Shown one piece after another: positions 1 to 13,100 of a stretch of 64,000 nucleotides of DNA. The DNA is from Undaria pinnatifida (Eukaryota > Sar > Phaeophyceae > Laminariales > Alariaceae): positions 8,694,121 through 8,758,120 of the forward strand of contig JABAKD010000016.1 of NCBI GenBank assembly GCA_012845835.1, read 5' to 3'. The position numbers were made by a program, and so were the translations under genes. Positions within the stretch are counted from its first letter, which is position 1. Each line of letters begins with the position of its first letter. Below the pieces are notes generated by a model, which saw nothing but the letters and a program-made list of their open reading frames with translations, searched no databases and was not told the DNA's origin.

Positions 1-958
1 TCTCGCATCCGCCTTCTTCTGCCTGTTAACTGTTGTCGAACCGACAGCCTTTGAAAGTTTTTTGGGATATAATATGTATAGAGATATCACTACAGTATGA
101 CCACTATTCTTAGACTCTTGCTGGTATAGCTGCTCTGGCATGTTGTGCCCCCTTCTGTGTGCTTTTGCTTCATGTACGACCGACGCACGAACAACGGGAT
201 GTATTGTGTGCGCTCCATATATATATATGATACCAGGTACGTCACAAACAATCCTCTAGTATTTAGTATTCAACATTTTCAGGCCGAAGTTTCGCCGATG
301 CTAAAGCTTTGTCTGAAACTTGAAACGGCGAGGGCCCCAGCTTGAGCTGGAGACTGCAACCCACTGCGCGACAGAGGGTTTGCCCTCGTCGCTGACCATA
401 CTGCTCGTAATCCAGCATCACATTCTGAATGCAGAGAGTCGGTACAGCAAATAGTCATACTGCGCCATTATACTCGCTCTTACTACACTTCTAACTATCG
501 ATACTGTTGAATAATATGATGAAGATATTTCATTCGTTCAGAATTCAAAACAACAACAGCATTCCGACGCAACATCGAAATTTTTTCTCCAGTATTTGGT
601 CGTGGTCTCTATTTTCGAAAAATACTAAAGAAGGACATGTATGTCAGCTGTGACGTCGACAATTTCCGTCGATACTCCTCACCTTCAACCTGTTTTGGAA
701 ATGACGACTCAGGGGTGACACCGACCTACCCAGCATGAGGTCATCTATACCCCGTAACACGCGTAAACGACGGACGGCACGTGGCTTGCGAGTGTGACGT
801 TCGACGATTTTCTTGATCTCACAGGTGAAGCATATTTTTACTTGAGGCCTAAACACACCTTGATAGTAAATCTTTAGAGGGGCTTTCGCCGTGGCGCCCA
901 AAGTCGACCACCCGACCCGAACCCTATTCCAAACCCTTACGCTATGGGAGGACCTGCG
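1..958. other. no recognisable gene
   Basis: Only short open frames on both strands with no family resemblance. One TACCAGGTA-type motif lies near 233. I see nothing functional here. Confidence 0.5.
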
Positions 959-1085
959 CTTGGATGCCGTGGCTCGTGAAGGCTCTAGGTTGACTTGGCA
1001 GGCTCGGATGTTGGGCTTGAAAATACTCTAGGTTGATTCGGCCTGCTCGGGATGCTGTGGCTCGGCAAGACGCTAGGTTGTTGAG
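959..1085. repeat. degenerate short tandem repeat
   Basis: The words CTAGGTTG and GGCTCGG recur at intervals of roughly 50-60 bases about three times (near 985, 1030 and 1070). This is a decayed minisatellite with no coding potential. Confidence 0.4.
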
Positions 1086-1227
1086 CCGCTGATAAAATAG
1101 CCCTTAGCCAGCTAGAATGCGTGAATAACTACCTTAGGAGGATTCACTATCCACACGAATCTGCTACTGTTTTACTTTGTACCAACAAGCGTTTCATTAT
1201 TGTCCGGTGATCACGTGACGTCTTGCA

Positions 1228-3160
1228 TTGTCTATGCCATGGGGACATATTTCGGTGTCAGCCGTAGATCGTGGGTTAATTGCGGGCGGAGCAGCTTGGC
1301 AAGCGGCTGTCGTGTGTATGTGGGTATTTTGTCCACTTTTTGACGAAACACTTGCATTGCCTACTGATTGCAAACGCTACGATTACGTGCGATCGATGCA
1401 TTTACCCAAGGTGCGGCTGCCCACAGTATTGGCCCAGGACCTTCGGGACATCATGGACATATCGTTGCTCCTGTTAATAGGCTACGACAGCTGCCCCGAG
1501 CGGGTAATCCCCGCCAACGAAAAAGGGCTCGACAAGGTTGCTACGACGCCATTCCACGCGGAAGAAAACGCGCTCATCACCCCGACCGCCTTAGCGACCG
1601 GCGGAATGTCGGGCTCTGTGCCACTGGTCGTGACGCATCTCCTCGGACAGCCCGAGCCATGTACCGGCCGGTGGAAGTTTGTGACGCACTCGACATCGTG
1701 GGCAAGCTGCGACCGGCCGGCTCGATTCCTCGAGCGTTCCCATGCGTGCTATCACCCAGAGTATCTGATAGCAAGCGCCTCGCACCGGGAAAATAATAGG
1801 CACAAACTCCTGGCGTGGTTGACCAACCCAACGACTACCCTGTGCTGCTCACGTTGTCAGCAGCAACACATGACTCCTCGCATTGGACGTGGGTTTTCTG
1901 GCCTATAAGCGACTCCGCGAAAACTTGGTTGCTCACATTTGCGTCCTTCCTCACGAGAGAGATACTGATAAAGCGGTGGCTGGCCTGCTCATGCACGTGC
2001 GGAGAAATCTCCTCCATGCGCGAGCATTCAAACTGCCATCAGCGAGCGCCGCCCTGAGTAGGACGCAAGTGTCTGGGATTTGCCGTCGAGCACGTGGAAT
2101 GTCACCCTTGTTGCGGTGCAACAACCTGAAACACCGGTGTGCCCGAGTCGGCCGGTTTTTCCCTGCATATCTGACGTCGAAAACTATCCGCAAAAAACGG
2201 GAACTGTCACAACAAACTCGGACAACTTCGGCCGCCGCGACCCATTGCTGTCGATTGAACGGGGCAAACATAACGCGTGCAAGAATTTGTTAAACAGTGA
2301 AACTGCTTCAAGGACGAACGAAAACTATCATGCTACCCAAAGCATGGGTGGTCGTGTAACCACAACCGCCCCAGCGCACGGCGAAAGGAGGCCACAAGGC
2401 TGGTTGGAGCAAGATTGGGACGAATATCCAATGCCCCGTGAACCTATCTCCGGTAGCATAGCACCTTTCGGGCCCGACGTGCCGCGAATCGTCTGGCGAT
2501 AAATTGCGGCCGAGCTGACCCTGCGGGGCCGCGGACCTTCGCTGATTAGCATTTCAACCTTCGTGCTAGAGCAGTGAACGCGGTGTGCGCGGCCGGTATA
2601 CATCTAAGGAAACACCCGCCGAGGAAACTCGTCGGTCGGATGGAGGGACGACCCCTTGTTGGCTTTTATCAATGGCTTACCAGCGCTACCCCATCGCAAG
2701 GGTGCACGAGCTTCGTTTCACGAGATAAGGGGACAAATACAATCGTGCTCACGCCTAGTGGCAGCGCAAACTCCCTGGGAGAAATGCCGTCCACCTGGGC
2801 CCGGATCCTATCTGGGGGCATCTCCCGGGAGCCAGTGGAGAGGCCCAGCCATAGGCTTACTTACTGCCGTATACAGGGTTCGCTTAGCAGACAGCGTGCC
2901 TCGGCGGCGCATATGCGGGTTTCGTCTGCGTCAGCGTTCCGTTGTCAAGAGGATGGGCGATTCGGGATTAGTATGCGTCGATCAGTGCCCACTTCTTTTG
3001 GAAGGGACACGGATATTGAGCAAGCCGAAGTTGCACGCGAAGAGTTATCCCACGGTGTGCGTTTTTTTTTTTTGCCATATGGTGTTCATGTGGGCATCTG
3101 ATTGGTTGACCTCCTCAAGCGAGGAACCACCGGTTATTCTGATGTTTTTACGAACATATT
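1228..3160 (+). pseudogene. GC-rich retroelement-like coding relic
   Basis: This block has long overlapping open frames and a GC content above its flanks, as in decayed coding DNA. In the 1228-1908 frame the segment around 1455-1530 reads DISLLLLIGYDSCPERVIPA. That resembles the LLIGYxCPxxxxP stretch in the protease region of BEL/Pao-type LTR retroelements. No D(T/S)G-RT-integrase series follows, and the frame changes soon after. I cannot assign the rest (1815-3160). No LTRs are visible. The retroelement reading rests on one short motif and could be chance. Confidence 0.25.
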
Positions 3161-3310
3161 AGCTGGAGAACTACGTACCGCATAGAAGTGTTGGTCGGAT
3201 TGCGCAAGCGAACGCCTCCGAAGTCTTGTTTCGCGTCGTAAGATGTTGAGCTCCTCCCGTTTAGGAGCTCAGAAACTTCCGCTGCACCATTACCGTGAGA
3301 TGACTCCGAA
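3088..3310 (+). repeat. double-hairpin dispersed repeat, copy A
   Basis: This stretch shares order and sequence with 43658-43885 (+) and 38055-38290 (-). It has a first imperfect hairpin around CTCCTCAAGCGAGG (3110-3123), a middle block with the core CCGAAG, and a second hairpin GAGCTCCTC...GAGGAGCTC-like at 3248-3271, then a conserved tail ending near a GATGACTCC word. It is non-coding. No target duplication was identified. A small non-autonomous element is plausible. Confidence 0.55.
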
Positions 3311-4359
3311 GGTAAAGCGGGGAAATTCACCTACCACAGGGGTCATAGCGACATTCGAGGCAAACCGCGGAGCCAATTTGAACGGTGGAAAACCCATCGC
3401 CTGCGTGTTGCGCAAGCGCCCCCATGTGCCGCTAGCCCCGAAACACCCTGCTTTGTTGTTCTCTCCTTGCTCGCCGTTGCTCCTGTGCGCCCAACGCAGT
3501 CCTCGAATACTCAAGGGAAACGATGGATATCTGTACTAGATTCGTGCTTGTTTTGCAGTAGCACCGATGTCTTGCCCCTGCAGAAACGGAATTGGAAGAA
3601 GCGAAAGGAGAAAGACAGCTCACCATTAGCCGTCTTGTGTCTGGATGACAGCTATGACGAGCTAAACTGGTACCTGGATGTCCTTGAATCCTCCGCCGTC
3701 TGTTACTTACAGACTTTTCTCGCCGGTCTTACCGTTCTTGTAGTTTTAAGCAGATATGCAAAGTAGAGCTCGAACACACAATCGAAAATCCTAGTCTCCG
3801 CAGAGCACGTCATTTATGCAAGGAGTTAACGGGTAAACTTCGAACTACAGTCAGTTACAATAGGTGTTTTTTTCGTACTAATTAATGTACATAATGTAAT
3901 CCTTGCTATCAAAACAGGCTCCAATAATTATGCGGAGCAGAGGGGAAAAGTAAAGAAATCACCGTATGAATACCTAGTACGTACCCTGGCATCAGATGAA
4001 TAAATTATACCAGGTGCGACTTGAAGGAAATATCGAAAAAACAATAAGGAAAAAAAATAAGAGAATGCCTTGGTAAAATCAAAAACAACTCAGCTGTCAT
4101 AGCGCGATGTCTCGAACTCTTCGGTCTGCCGCAGGTTCCTAGAAGCGGGTCTGCCGTTAGACCCTACCGGGAATAGGGAAAACCCAACGAAAGCTACACG
4201 TGAGGAAAAAACGAAGCGATCAACGAAAACACAAAGAAAACAGCAATGAGCAACGGCGGCCGGTAAGCGTGCCACATGATCATTGAGGAGAAAAGACAAG
4301 AGCAAGTATGAAACCCTACGCTAGCTACTGATTACGGCCCGGCGTGGTGCAAATCACGA
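3311..4359. other. no recognisable gene
   Basis: Short frames only. From about 3780 the sequence becomes AT-richer. Nothing assignable is seen up to the edge of the LINE relic. Confidence 0.45.
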
Positions 4360-7215
4360 CGACGACAGCCAGAGCTGGGTTGCAGACGTTTTGTTTGCAA
4401 GGTGCCCCGCACGCCCCGCCCCCGCGCATTGTTGTCGATGGCCTGTTGTCGCTGCAACCTTCACGGGTTGTACTACGGTTCTGCTCCCGTCCCGGTCATG
4501 CCATCTCCGCATGAAGTCCTCGGCTCCGCCCTCGACCCGCCTGCACCATCTGCCAGACAACGCGCGCACTCGCCAGTGAGGTCGCTATCTCCGCTGACAA
4601 TCCCGTCCTCGCGCGCAAACTCGATGGTTTGTTTGCATTCCTCGCGGACGGAAATGATAGTGAACGACACCTTCCCCACGCCTTTCGCTTGCATGCGCTT
4701 GATCCCCGTCCTGGCCCCCGAGACCGCAACCACGGACGTCGCGCACGCATACATGATTACGGTCATCATCCTCTGCAGTCCTCCTGTGACCGCGTTGCAT
4801 TCCCTCGTCGACAGCGTACATCACTCTCTAAAACTTCTTAGCCTCTTCCTTCTCATCCTCCTGCGCGTTGAACTTGTCGGCCAGCGTCTTGTCCCGTTTC
4901 CCCTCTTCCTCAATATATTCCGTTGGATTTGCACAATCTAGTCTATGACGAACCCATCAGCGACGAGCAAACATTTCTCGGAGACGCGCAGCACCACCGT
5001 CACAAACGAGTTGAACATAACTGTCGTGGTCGCTCGCTCTCGCCGAAGGCCCTGCTCCACGTACACATATCCGACCACTCGCCACAATCAAGCCGCATAG
5101 ATGCTCGTATGTCGTCGTGGAATCATCGGGTGACCGCGAGATTTCTTGGTGGCACGCTGAAGCGGGGTAGAGCAGTCCACAGGAGGGTTCGGCCAACAAA
5201 TCCTATGCTTTGGTGAGGTCGATGAAGCACATGTGCAGTGCAGGAGGGTGTCCTTCCTGGCGGGCTCCTGCAAGTGTGGTACCACAGACATCGTACCGAT
5301 CGTCGATTGCCGACGTCTGCCACCACAGCATTTCTCCGGCAAGATGCCTTCCTGTTCGCATGGGTCACTGGGGCTGTCCATGATGACTTTGGGGAGCATT
5401 TCGCCGGTGTGCGCTACGAGGGAGATGCCTCGATAGTTACGACACTCCGTCCCTTATTTTATATTGTGCACCACCTTGATCGTGGCATCCTTCCATTGTT
5501 GCGGTACACCCGCTCCCTTCCATACAGCTTCGACGGTCTCGCATGATTTCTCCGGGGTTGCCGGGTCTCCTTCAATAATCATCATTACCGTCGATAGTTC
5601 AATCGGGAGGCCATCAGGCCCCAGCTCTTTTACAGTTCGCCATTGCACTCCTGTATCTACTTCATACCCGGACGGGATATCACCCAGTGGCCTGCACGGG
5701 GGGCAAACGTGGACTTCATCCTTACTAGTCAAGTACAGGGCCGGTGTCTCGGCGTTGAGCAGTTTATGACACCACCTTACCCAGCGCTCCCGGATGGGGC
5801 CTTCCTCCCACAGTAATCTAGTACGCGGACAGCGTGCGCCTCACGCTACCCCTCTTGAAGTCGTTCGCGAGCACTCCTTGTCACCCTCGTCGTATCGCCC
5901 TTGATGTACGGCGAAGGAAGCGCCATCGTCCATTCCACATTCATCCCATTGAGATGCTCCTGGAAGCCAAACTGTGCACCTTCTTGAATATGCTCTTCGA
6001 GTTGGCTGGCGTAGTCTCCGAAGAACCTCCGCACAGCTGCCAGCCTTGCGTTTTTGAGCTACTTGGCGGCCACCATCAAGTTTTTTCGCAGAACACGATC
6101 GTCCGAGCAGCACGTTGCCGGTTCCCAGCGTCTTCCCCCGTCTGTCGTTTCGAGTACGTCTTCGCGTTTGCCTCCTCGGTTACACAGTAACTTATCGGCC
6201 TTGCTTGCGCGTGAAAGACGGTGTTTCTTCGCTGCGGTCAACGGCAGGGCTTCGGGTAACGCCCATGTCATCGAAGCAGGTTTTGGTGGGAACAGACGTG
6301 AATATGGCGATGATGTTGTTTTCGCATCCTGCTGGAAGGTTCGGGTCTCCCACCAACCGTCAAAGGTCAGTAGCCCGTCTGTCCTCTGCTTACTCCTTCC
6401 GGTGAATCGGCGTAAAGCCATGCAAGAGGCAGATACGTATGGAAATGACATTCTGGTCCGACTCGTGCCGTTCCTCGGGTGGACGTCACACTCTTGACAT
6501 TGCAAAAAAGGCGTCTAGTTACCGCCGTGTCAGAACGTAATTCAGCCGGTACCGGTCCTTCCCGCGGTTTGTACTTGAAAGCGTGTACGAGACTCCTCGT
6601 GTGGTTGCGGTGAAGCACGCGTCGAGGAGCGCCAGCCGCCAGCTTGTTGTCAGTTGCATGGGGCGGTAGCCTCTACGTTGTCGTTTAATGCGTCACGCCC
6701 GTATGTACCCAGCACCCTGCTGTTGGCACACCGATTCTCTCCTTTGCCGGCACGAACGTTCTCATCCTTCGGGACGAGTAGGTGAGATCCCCGCTGAGAA
6801 CCCGTGCGATTACGTTATAGAGCGCTTTTCAAAAGCGATCCTTCTCGTGGACTGGTTCAGCTTGCTTGGGGGCATAATCTACTAAACGACACACTATTGG
6901 ATATACCCTGGAGGTGGACGCGAGCTCTCATCAGCCTACTCCGATACGAGGTCGCCCTTGTCCACCCCTGCCGCGATGGATTGCCCAACAGCCAGTCCAA
7001 GCCGTGGTTCCCCTTCCCTTCGCTATTGACGCCGTCCACCCCAGAGAAAAAACAGTTGACTCGGCCGCCGCGAAACTACTATTAACATTGAATGTCCATC
7101 ACGTATTTTCTCTTGGAACGTAAAGATGTCACAATCCAACTCCTGACGTACCTTAAGGAATACCTAGCTGTAACCTATACCGTTCCTGCCGTTAAAGGCG
7201 AGTGTGCAGACGTTG
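4360..7215 (-). mobile_element. non-LTR retrotransposon (EN-RT LINE) relic
   Basis: Read from 7215 down to 4360, the - strand contains fragments of an apurinic-like endonuclease then a reverse transcriptase, in the right order but in changing frames. Endonuclease pieces: FNGRNGIG near 7185, NVRAGKG and VLGTYGRDAL near 6720-6800, and a YTL/NRGK/YVLTR stretch near 6520-6600. Linker and RT pieces: FQEHLNGMN near 5960, LGPDGLPIEL near 5610, WKDATIKV near 5480, then ILPEKC and TLLW near 5180-5340. The catalytic YADD motif appears as YAVD near 4810. Many stops and frameshifts show the copy is dead. No poly-A tail, 5' end or target duplication was found. The order of motifs matches LINEs I know from stramenopiles; the family name is not assigned. 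Confidence 0.8.
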
Positions 7216-10121
7216 AGCGTACCTACGACGAGGTGTTCTCCAACCCCGAATTTTGACCTCGCACTTACTCGTGGCTTCCATGCCTCCTCCCATGTCTCCT
7301 CTTTTTCCTAGCTGCGTAGTTCCTCCGGTCCACCCTCTCTCGCCCGGCTCGGCTTTTGCCTAAAACTCAGTTTAAGTCTTGTTGGGGGCACTAGCCCCAA
7401 CACGCTTCGGCATCCATCTACTCCTTGTCGACTTGTTTGTTTACCGCGGCTCCTTCTGGTCTTTGTTCTGCTTCCGCTGCGAGCTCCGCGCTTTCCGTGA
7501 CGGTGACACGACACTTCGTCTGTAGGCAATACCTCCGCCGGGAAAAAAAACGCTGTGGTGGTACGGGTCATCACCGTCGGCTCGGGCCGTGCCCGCGGGC
7601 TATATAATTCGGCATGCGAGCAAGGCCAGTGCTGCCTCCCTCTGTGGACTCTGGGGCGTGTTGTGGACGCCGAAGGCCAGAGCTTTGTCCTGACCGGGGA
7701 GCAGCCAAGGGAGGCAAGCGGCGAGGGGCTATAGACGGTCCTTTGTCTAGTCGCCGAGTCACTGCGTGTTTGTTGGGTGTTTGGTCCAATATGTCCCCGC
7801 CTTGGAATTATTAACCGTCTACCCTTCCTATGAAGGTCGATTCTCGACCCCTATGACACGGCGTGGCTGGATTTCTGTCTATGTACAGTTTGTCTCCGCG
7901 AGGCCGAGGCTAGCGGCGATTCTCGCCCTGATATGAAGTGGCGTGTCATACATGTCTCACTGCTGTCTATTCTCGGGCACCGTCATCACGTTACCTTCGA
8001 GCCTGAGCACGATGCACTTGTCAAGTTAACGCACAGACGTTTTCCTGCGTTTAAGATCACTTGAACGCGTATGTTCGATAGGCTCACTGCGCCATCATCC
8101 CTGTCTCCTCACGGCCCTCGGCATACGTTTTGCGTACTTGAAGAGTGGCCCCCAAGACACTGGTTTAGTTTTGAGGGCGAATCTGCTTCCTTGATTCGCA
8201 TGGATGTTTATTTCTGTGAGGTTGTGCTTGCCATTTCCCCTCTGACCTTGCCCATGATGGCATGTTCAACATCGCCCCGTCTGACACGGTACCCGATTTA
8301 ACGCCCTACAACCTGAAACTCCTTCAAAATCCACACATATCTAGCGGAAACAACCTCATGTCAGAACGACTTTGACAGAGATAGTGACATCGCGCCGTTC
8401 CCAGTGCGTTTTTATTTCAGGTGCAGGTTTGTGTTCTACCGACACAGCGCCATGTGTTGAGGTATCCGCTGTTCGTCAAGTCCACTGAACAACTTGGGGG
8501 CAAAGGTTGACTTTTCACCCGGCCGATGTCAGTCTTTCGCGCAGCAGTAGTAGCAGCAGCGGTAGTAGTAATACGAAAGGTATTTCAAACGATGCGGGAC
8601 GATTGCGCCGGAAAGACAACAGTGCTCCACAAAGGCTACATACCTGTATCAGGGCTATAGATACACCTATTTAATGGTGTGCATGACTGTTCACGTACTC
8701 AAATCGAATGAACAACATCTACCCTCGTCCAAGTCACTGAATTCTGACGATTCCTTCTCCAATTTTTCCCCGCGCGATGTCATTTGCCGACGTGTTTTTC
8801 CCCGCTGGGTTCGCTACCGTGCAGAGAGGAGGAGACTTGGGGCATGCAGTTGGGTGCCCCAAACATGTGGATGGACAATTACGCAAGAGGCTTCTTCTCC
8901 TGAGGGATAAGGTTTACCGCCACCATCGTGAGTTCAAGGCGCCTTCCTTGGTAACATAGCCCAACAGGCAACATCCTATCACAGTAACAGCTTAGAACTC
9001 GAAACGTCATGTGATGAGTATAAATTACTAATGTGTGACACTGTCTTGAGAAGCATGGCATCAAAATTGCAAGGTGTTCTGACTAGACATTAGCAACAAT
9101 GAGAACATTTTCAATATGAAAATTGCAGGTGGTGAGCAAGCGGGGGGGGGGGGACTGTTAATAGGACAGTTGTGACCGTCAAGTGGGAAGCGATTCTATT
9201 TCGTGGATACGTGCTGTTTCTGCTGAGTCATTCGCTGAGCTACCTGAAGCGAAGGGTGGATCGTGTAGTGCCCTATCAAGGGAGCTCTTACGATGTTTTC
9301 CTCCCTCCAAGCGGCGAGGTAATCGGTTCAGTTCACGGAAGGGATACTCCGTTTTCCGCGTTCGGTTCAACCCTAGGGAAAAGGTGGTTCACAAGCTGGT
9401 ATTGAACTCCCGGAGTAATGGGTTCGTAGCCTACCCCACCCATAGCAGTCTTCGCAGTATCGTAATTAGTCGAAGGATCGAAGGTACCGCTCTTCAGAAA
9501 ACCATTGCAACAAAACGCCGGCTGGTCATTATGCCGAAGGGCAGGGGCGTCTACTTGTTGTGTACCAGGTGCTCGTTTAATGGGCACAAGTAGTACGCTC
9601 ACGTTCTCTATTGCATCTTGATATCATCTCGGGCTCTGTATCCACGTAGCTCTACGTTTTGGGGTACTTCTATTGATAGTGTAAATGTTGTCACCCGTAG
9701 TAACACATGCCGTTTTTCAACAGCATTTGCTGCGCCTGCTCCGTTGACTATAACATGCGTCTTCTACGATCGTTTTTGCGTGGTTCCCAGAACAAGCCTT
9801 CTCGTTGATCGCGCCGCTGTCGTGTCTTCGTTTTGTGTGTGCTCTTGTTCACCAGGTCGCCCTTTCCTGCTTAACACACTTGACGGACATTCGGGATCCC
9901 CACGCCCACTGAGATCACTCCCTTCCCACCCCTTCCCCGCCCCCGACCGCCCTCTACCCGAAAAAGAACGGGGAGGGCACTCCAAAGAACGAGATTCTGG
10001 CCACAAACACAACAATAAGGGACTTCGCGACCAGCTAAGTGCTACCGACGTCAATGACTTTTTGCCGGCAGCACCTTTACCGCACCCCTCGTTCCACATC
10101 ACCAGCTCAGCCACGGACATC
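7216..10121. other. no recognisable gene upstream of the polo-box gene
   Basis: Short frames on both strands with no recognisable domains. A G run lies at about 9143-9153. Kinase exons for the downstream polo-box gene were looked for here (HRDL, DFG and glycine-loop motifs) and not seen. The frame of the polo-box exon stays open back to 9618 but has no ATG before 10122, so part of 9618-10121 could be 5' UTR or coding if an upstream exon exists. Confidence 0.4.
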
Positions 10122-13100
10122 ATGCACGGTGAGGTTGGGGTGCGCGCCCAGCAACAAATATCCGTCTGCGCGGACGTGACTGCCGACGGTCATCTGCCAT
10201 TGTCGCCACCGCCAATGTTGTCTGCGGTTCGGAACGCGCAAGGAACCGCTGACGCTCACTTGGAGGATTCTCCTGATGCACACAACTCTTGGACATGGAG
10301 GCCGGACGGCGCATCCGAGTGGGTGTGGGATTCCACCCCTGGTAGGCAGGGCAGAGAGAGGTTCGAGGCGGGGTCGCCGTGGGATGCACTGCGAGCAGGG
10401 CATCGGTCGCTGCAGACTTCGACGTCAGCCCGAGCCCTTGGTACCTCAGAATCATCTGGCTCCGATTCTTTCGACGGGACGCTATCGCAAAAACTGGAGA
10501 GTATCGCAACCAGCGACGATTGGGACGGGGAGCCTGGCGGGGAGCGCCCATTTTTGCGTCGCGCTTGGAGTGCACCGCGGGCATGTGCAGAAGGGGGCGC
10601 GTGGATCTCACAGGCGCCTCGAATGGACATGTTGACGAAAGTTCCCGTCGCAGGGCATTCGTCGACAACGTTCTTCCTTGACGAGGCGCTTGATGCTGAC
10701 GCTTGGGCGTCTGGGGGGGGGCGGAAGCAGCAACTACAGCAGCTGCGGAAAAGTTGTCTGACGAATACCGGTGACAGGGAGGGGAGACTTCCACCAATCC
10801 TGTTAAACCCGGCCCTTTCCGACGACTCGAGAATACACCCCCCGCGGAGCAATCATTCCAATCTCCCGGGGAATAGTTGGGCGTTTTCGCCGATGGTCTT
10901 ACGGAAAGACGACGCCGGAAGTCTGGGGCGCGCGCTAACTGAGATGCAACCAAGAGACTTAAGTTCCCGCGCACAGCAGTCGGCGGGGGCGGGGGCGGGG
11001 GCCGTGGTTGGTGGAGCAGCGGGAATGGACCCCGTCGCGGCGGTGGGCACAGCCTCGTCGGTGTGGGTCTCGCGGCACGTGGACTACTCAAGCAAATTCG
11101 GCCGACTGTTCCTCCTTACGGACGGGAGCGTCAGCATACTCTTCAACGACGACACCAAGATGGCTATTGAGCCCACCGGGGTTGCATTCGACTACGTGGA
11201 GCACTCGGTCGTCCGTAGGTCTCGACAAGGAGTGGAGCTGGCGGCGACGCGAGGTCGGGGTCAGGGTTGCGGCAGTTCAGGGCTGCGGTGTTTGAAAATG
11301 AGGTACACGGTAGATTTTTTCCCGTTTTTCCTCAAGAAGAAGGTGCAAATCTTGAGACACTGTCGAGACCGGATGTTTCCAGAAGGAAGCCAGTTGGTAA
11401 CCGGACAGGCACCGGTGGCGAGCGGGCAAGGGGGACTCGAACTGGGCGGTGGGCTCACCGAACGACCAATAACTTTCGTCGAAAGGTGGCAGAGATCGAG
11501 CAGAACGTTCTGTTTTCGGCTGAGTGATCAAAGTGTGCAGGTGAGAGCCTTTTTATGTACGCCCGGTCGACGCTTCCGTTAGCGATAGTTCGAGAATGTT
11601 TCGCCTGTTGCAGGCATCTTGAGCTACTTATACCCTACAGACGCCATCTTGTGTGCAAAGGGACGGCAAGGACGATGGGCGAATTACGTCTCCCACCAGG
11701 CTGTTAGATGTGGGCACATGCGAACCAAACCGTATTGAGCGTGTTCACACCGGTGTGGCTGATTTTCGAAGTCACCGTCGCGTGTCAATAACTCCTTTCG
11801 AACAGTACCAACGACCAATGTTGCTACGGTAGGGGAGGTCCCTTTTGGGGGTCTTTCGTTGTACAGTGGCCTAGGGTCACTCGCGCTAGTGGCCCCCCTG
11901 TTGTTCCTTGCAACCATAGGCTTTCGTGCTGATTCAATTTTGCCGATATGAACCTCCAACGGGGGAGTTGGCTACGCTGCACCAAGCAAACCGCCTCAAG
12001 TATTTTCGTCAGTGCGGCACAGAGTCACTCGTGGTACGTATTAATAGTGACTCAAACCTGGTGAAAAATGGGGTATTAGCAAGTATTAACATCCCCCCTA
12101 CCGTCCCCTGGCCTTGGTGTAACACTGTTGGGGACAAACTGCTTACAATTGGTGCGTGAAAAAAACACGCAGGCTCATAAGGGTTAGTTAGGTGGCTCAG
12201 TGCAGATATATGTTTTGAGCAACGGGCCGGACTTGAGCTCCGGCGCGCGTGTCGATCGCTCTCGATGAAGGAGGTTCGTCAAGGAAGCTGTACCCGTTTC
12301 GCACTATATAGACGCCTTGAACACTAACCCTGTCGTAATTTCTACTCATACGCTTTCCCAGCCATGCAAAAATCCGCTTGGACAGGCTCCGCTTGGACAG
12401 GTTGTCCCCAATTTACGAAGCATGTCGTGTGCGGGTGCCTTCAATGAAGATTTTTTCAACGCCGCCCCAAGGGGTCGGGAATGGTTGTTACCTCATGGCG
12501 AAAAGTATGAGCACACCGCCAAGTCGATTTCGGGCCCGCGACCGCATTCGACAATCTAGTGATACAAGTAGAAGCACAGAACACCACAAATATGGCTTTA
12601 GTCTGCCTCACAGTTTCGAAGGACTTACATATCGGGATGTTTCGGAGCTACCAAAGCAGTTGACTTCCAAGGTATTGTAAGTTGGGTACTCCCAAGAAGA
12701 TGGAAGCCTTCCATTCTCCCAGCAGTCGATCTCAAGGGGGGCTGACCCTCCTCAAACATACGCTGTGACGTCTAGCCCTCCGCATCACTGCATCCGTTTG
12801 ACACGACCGAGTCGGCCTTGTTTTGCTGTTTTTTCGATCAGGTGGTATATGGTGATGGTACTGAGATGTTGCTGTCGCGCGACCGCCGCGTGGTCACTTT
12901 CGTCGGCACGGACAGAAGGCGAGAAACTTTGCCGCTGCACATGGCCAAGAAACGGTGAGCAACACGGTGTACTTTCATGTGGGTTAGGTTTTGCCACTCA
13001 CATGAAGGGGAGACATTGGACTTGATCGTCGTGGCGATGAGAGTGTGGGGGAGCAGATTTTGGCCTGAGCGCTTGCGCTTGGCGCAACAGCTAGGACTGA

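Noticed and set aside
10120-11091. 323-codon - frame opposite the polo-box exon
   Set aside because: Shadow of the GC-rich polo-box exon; the opposite strand has clear domain evidence and splice sites.
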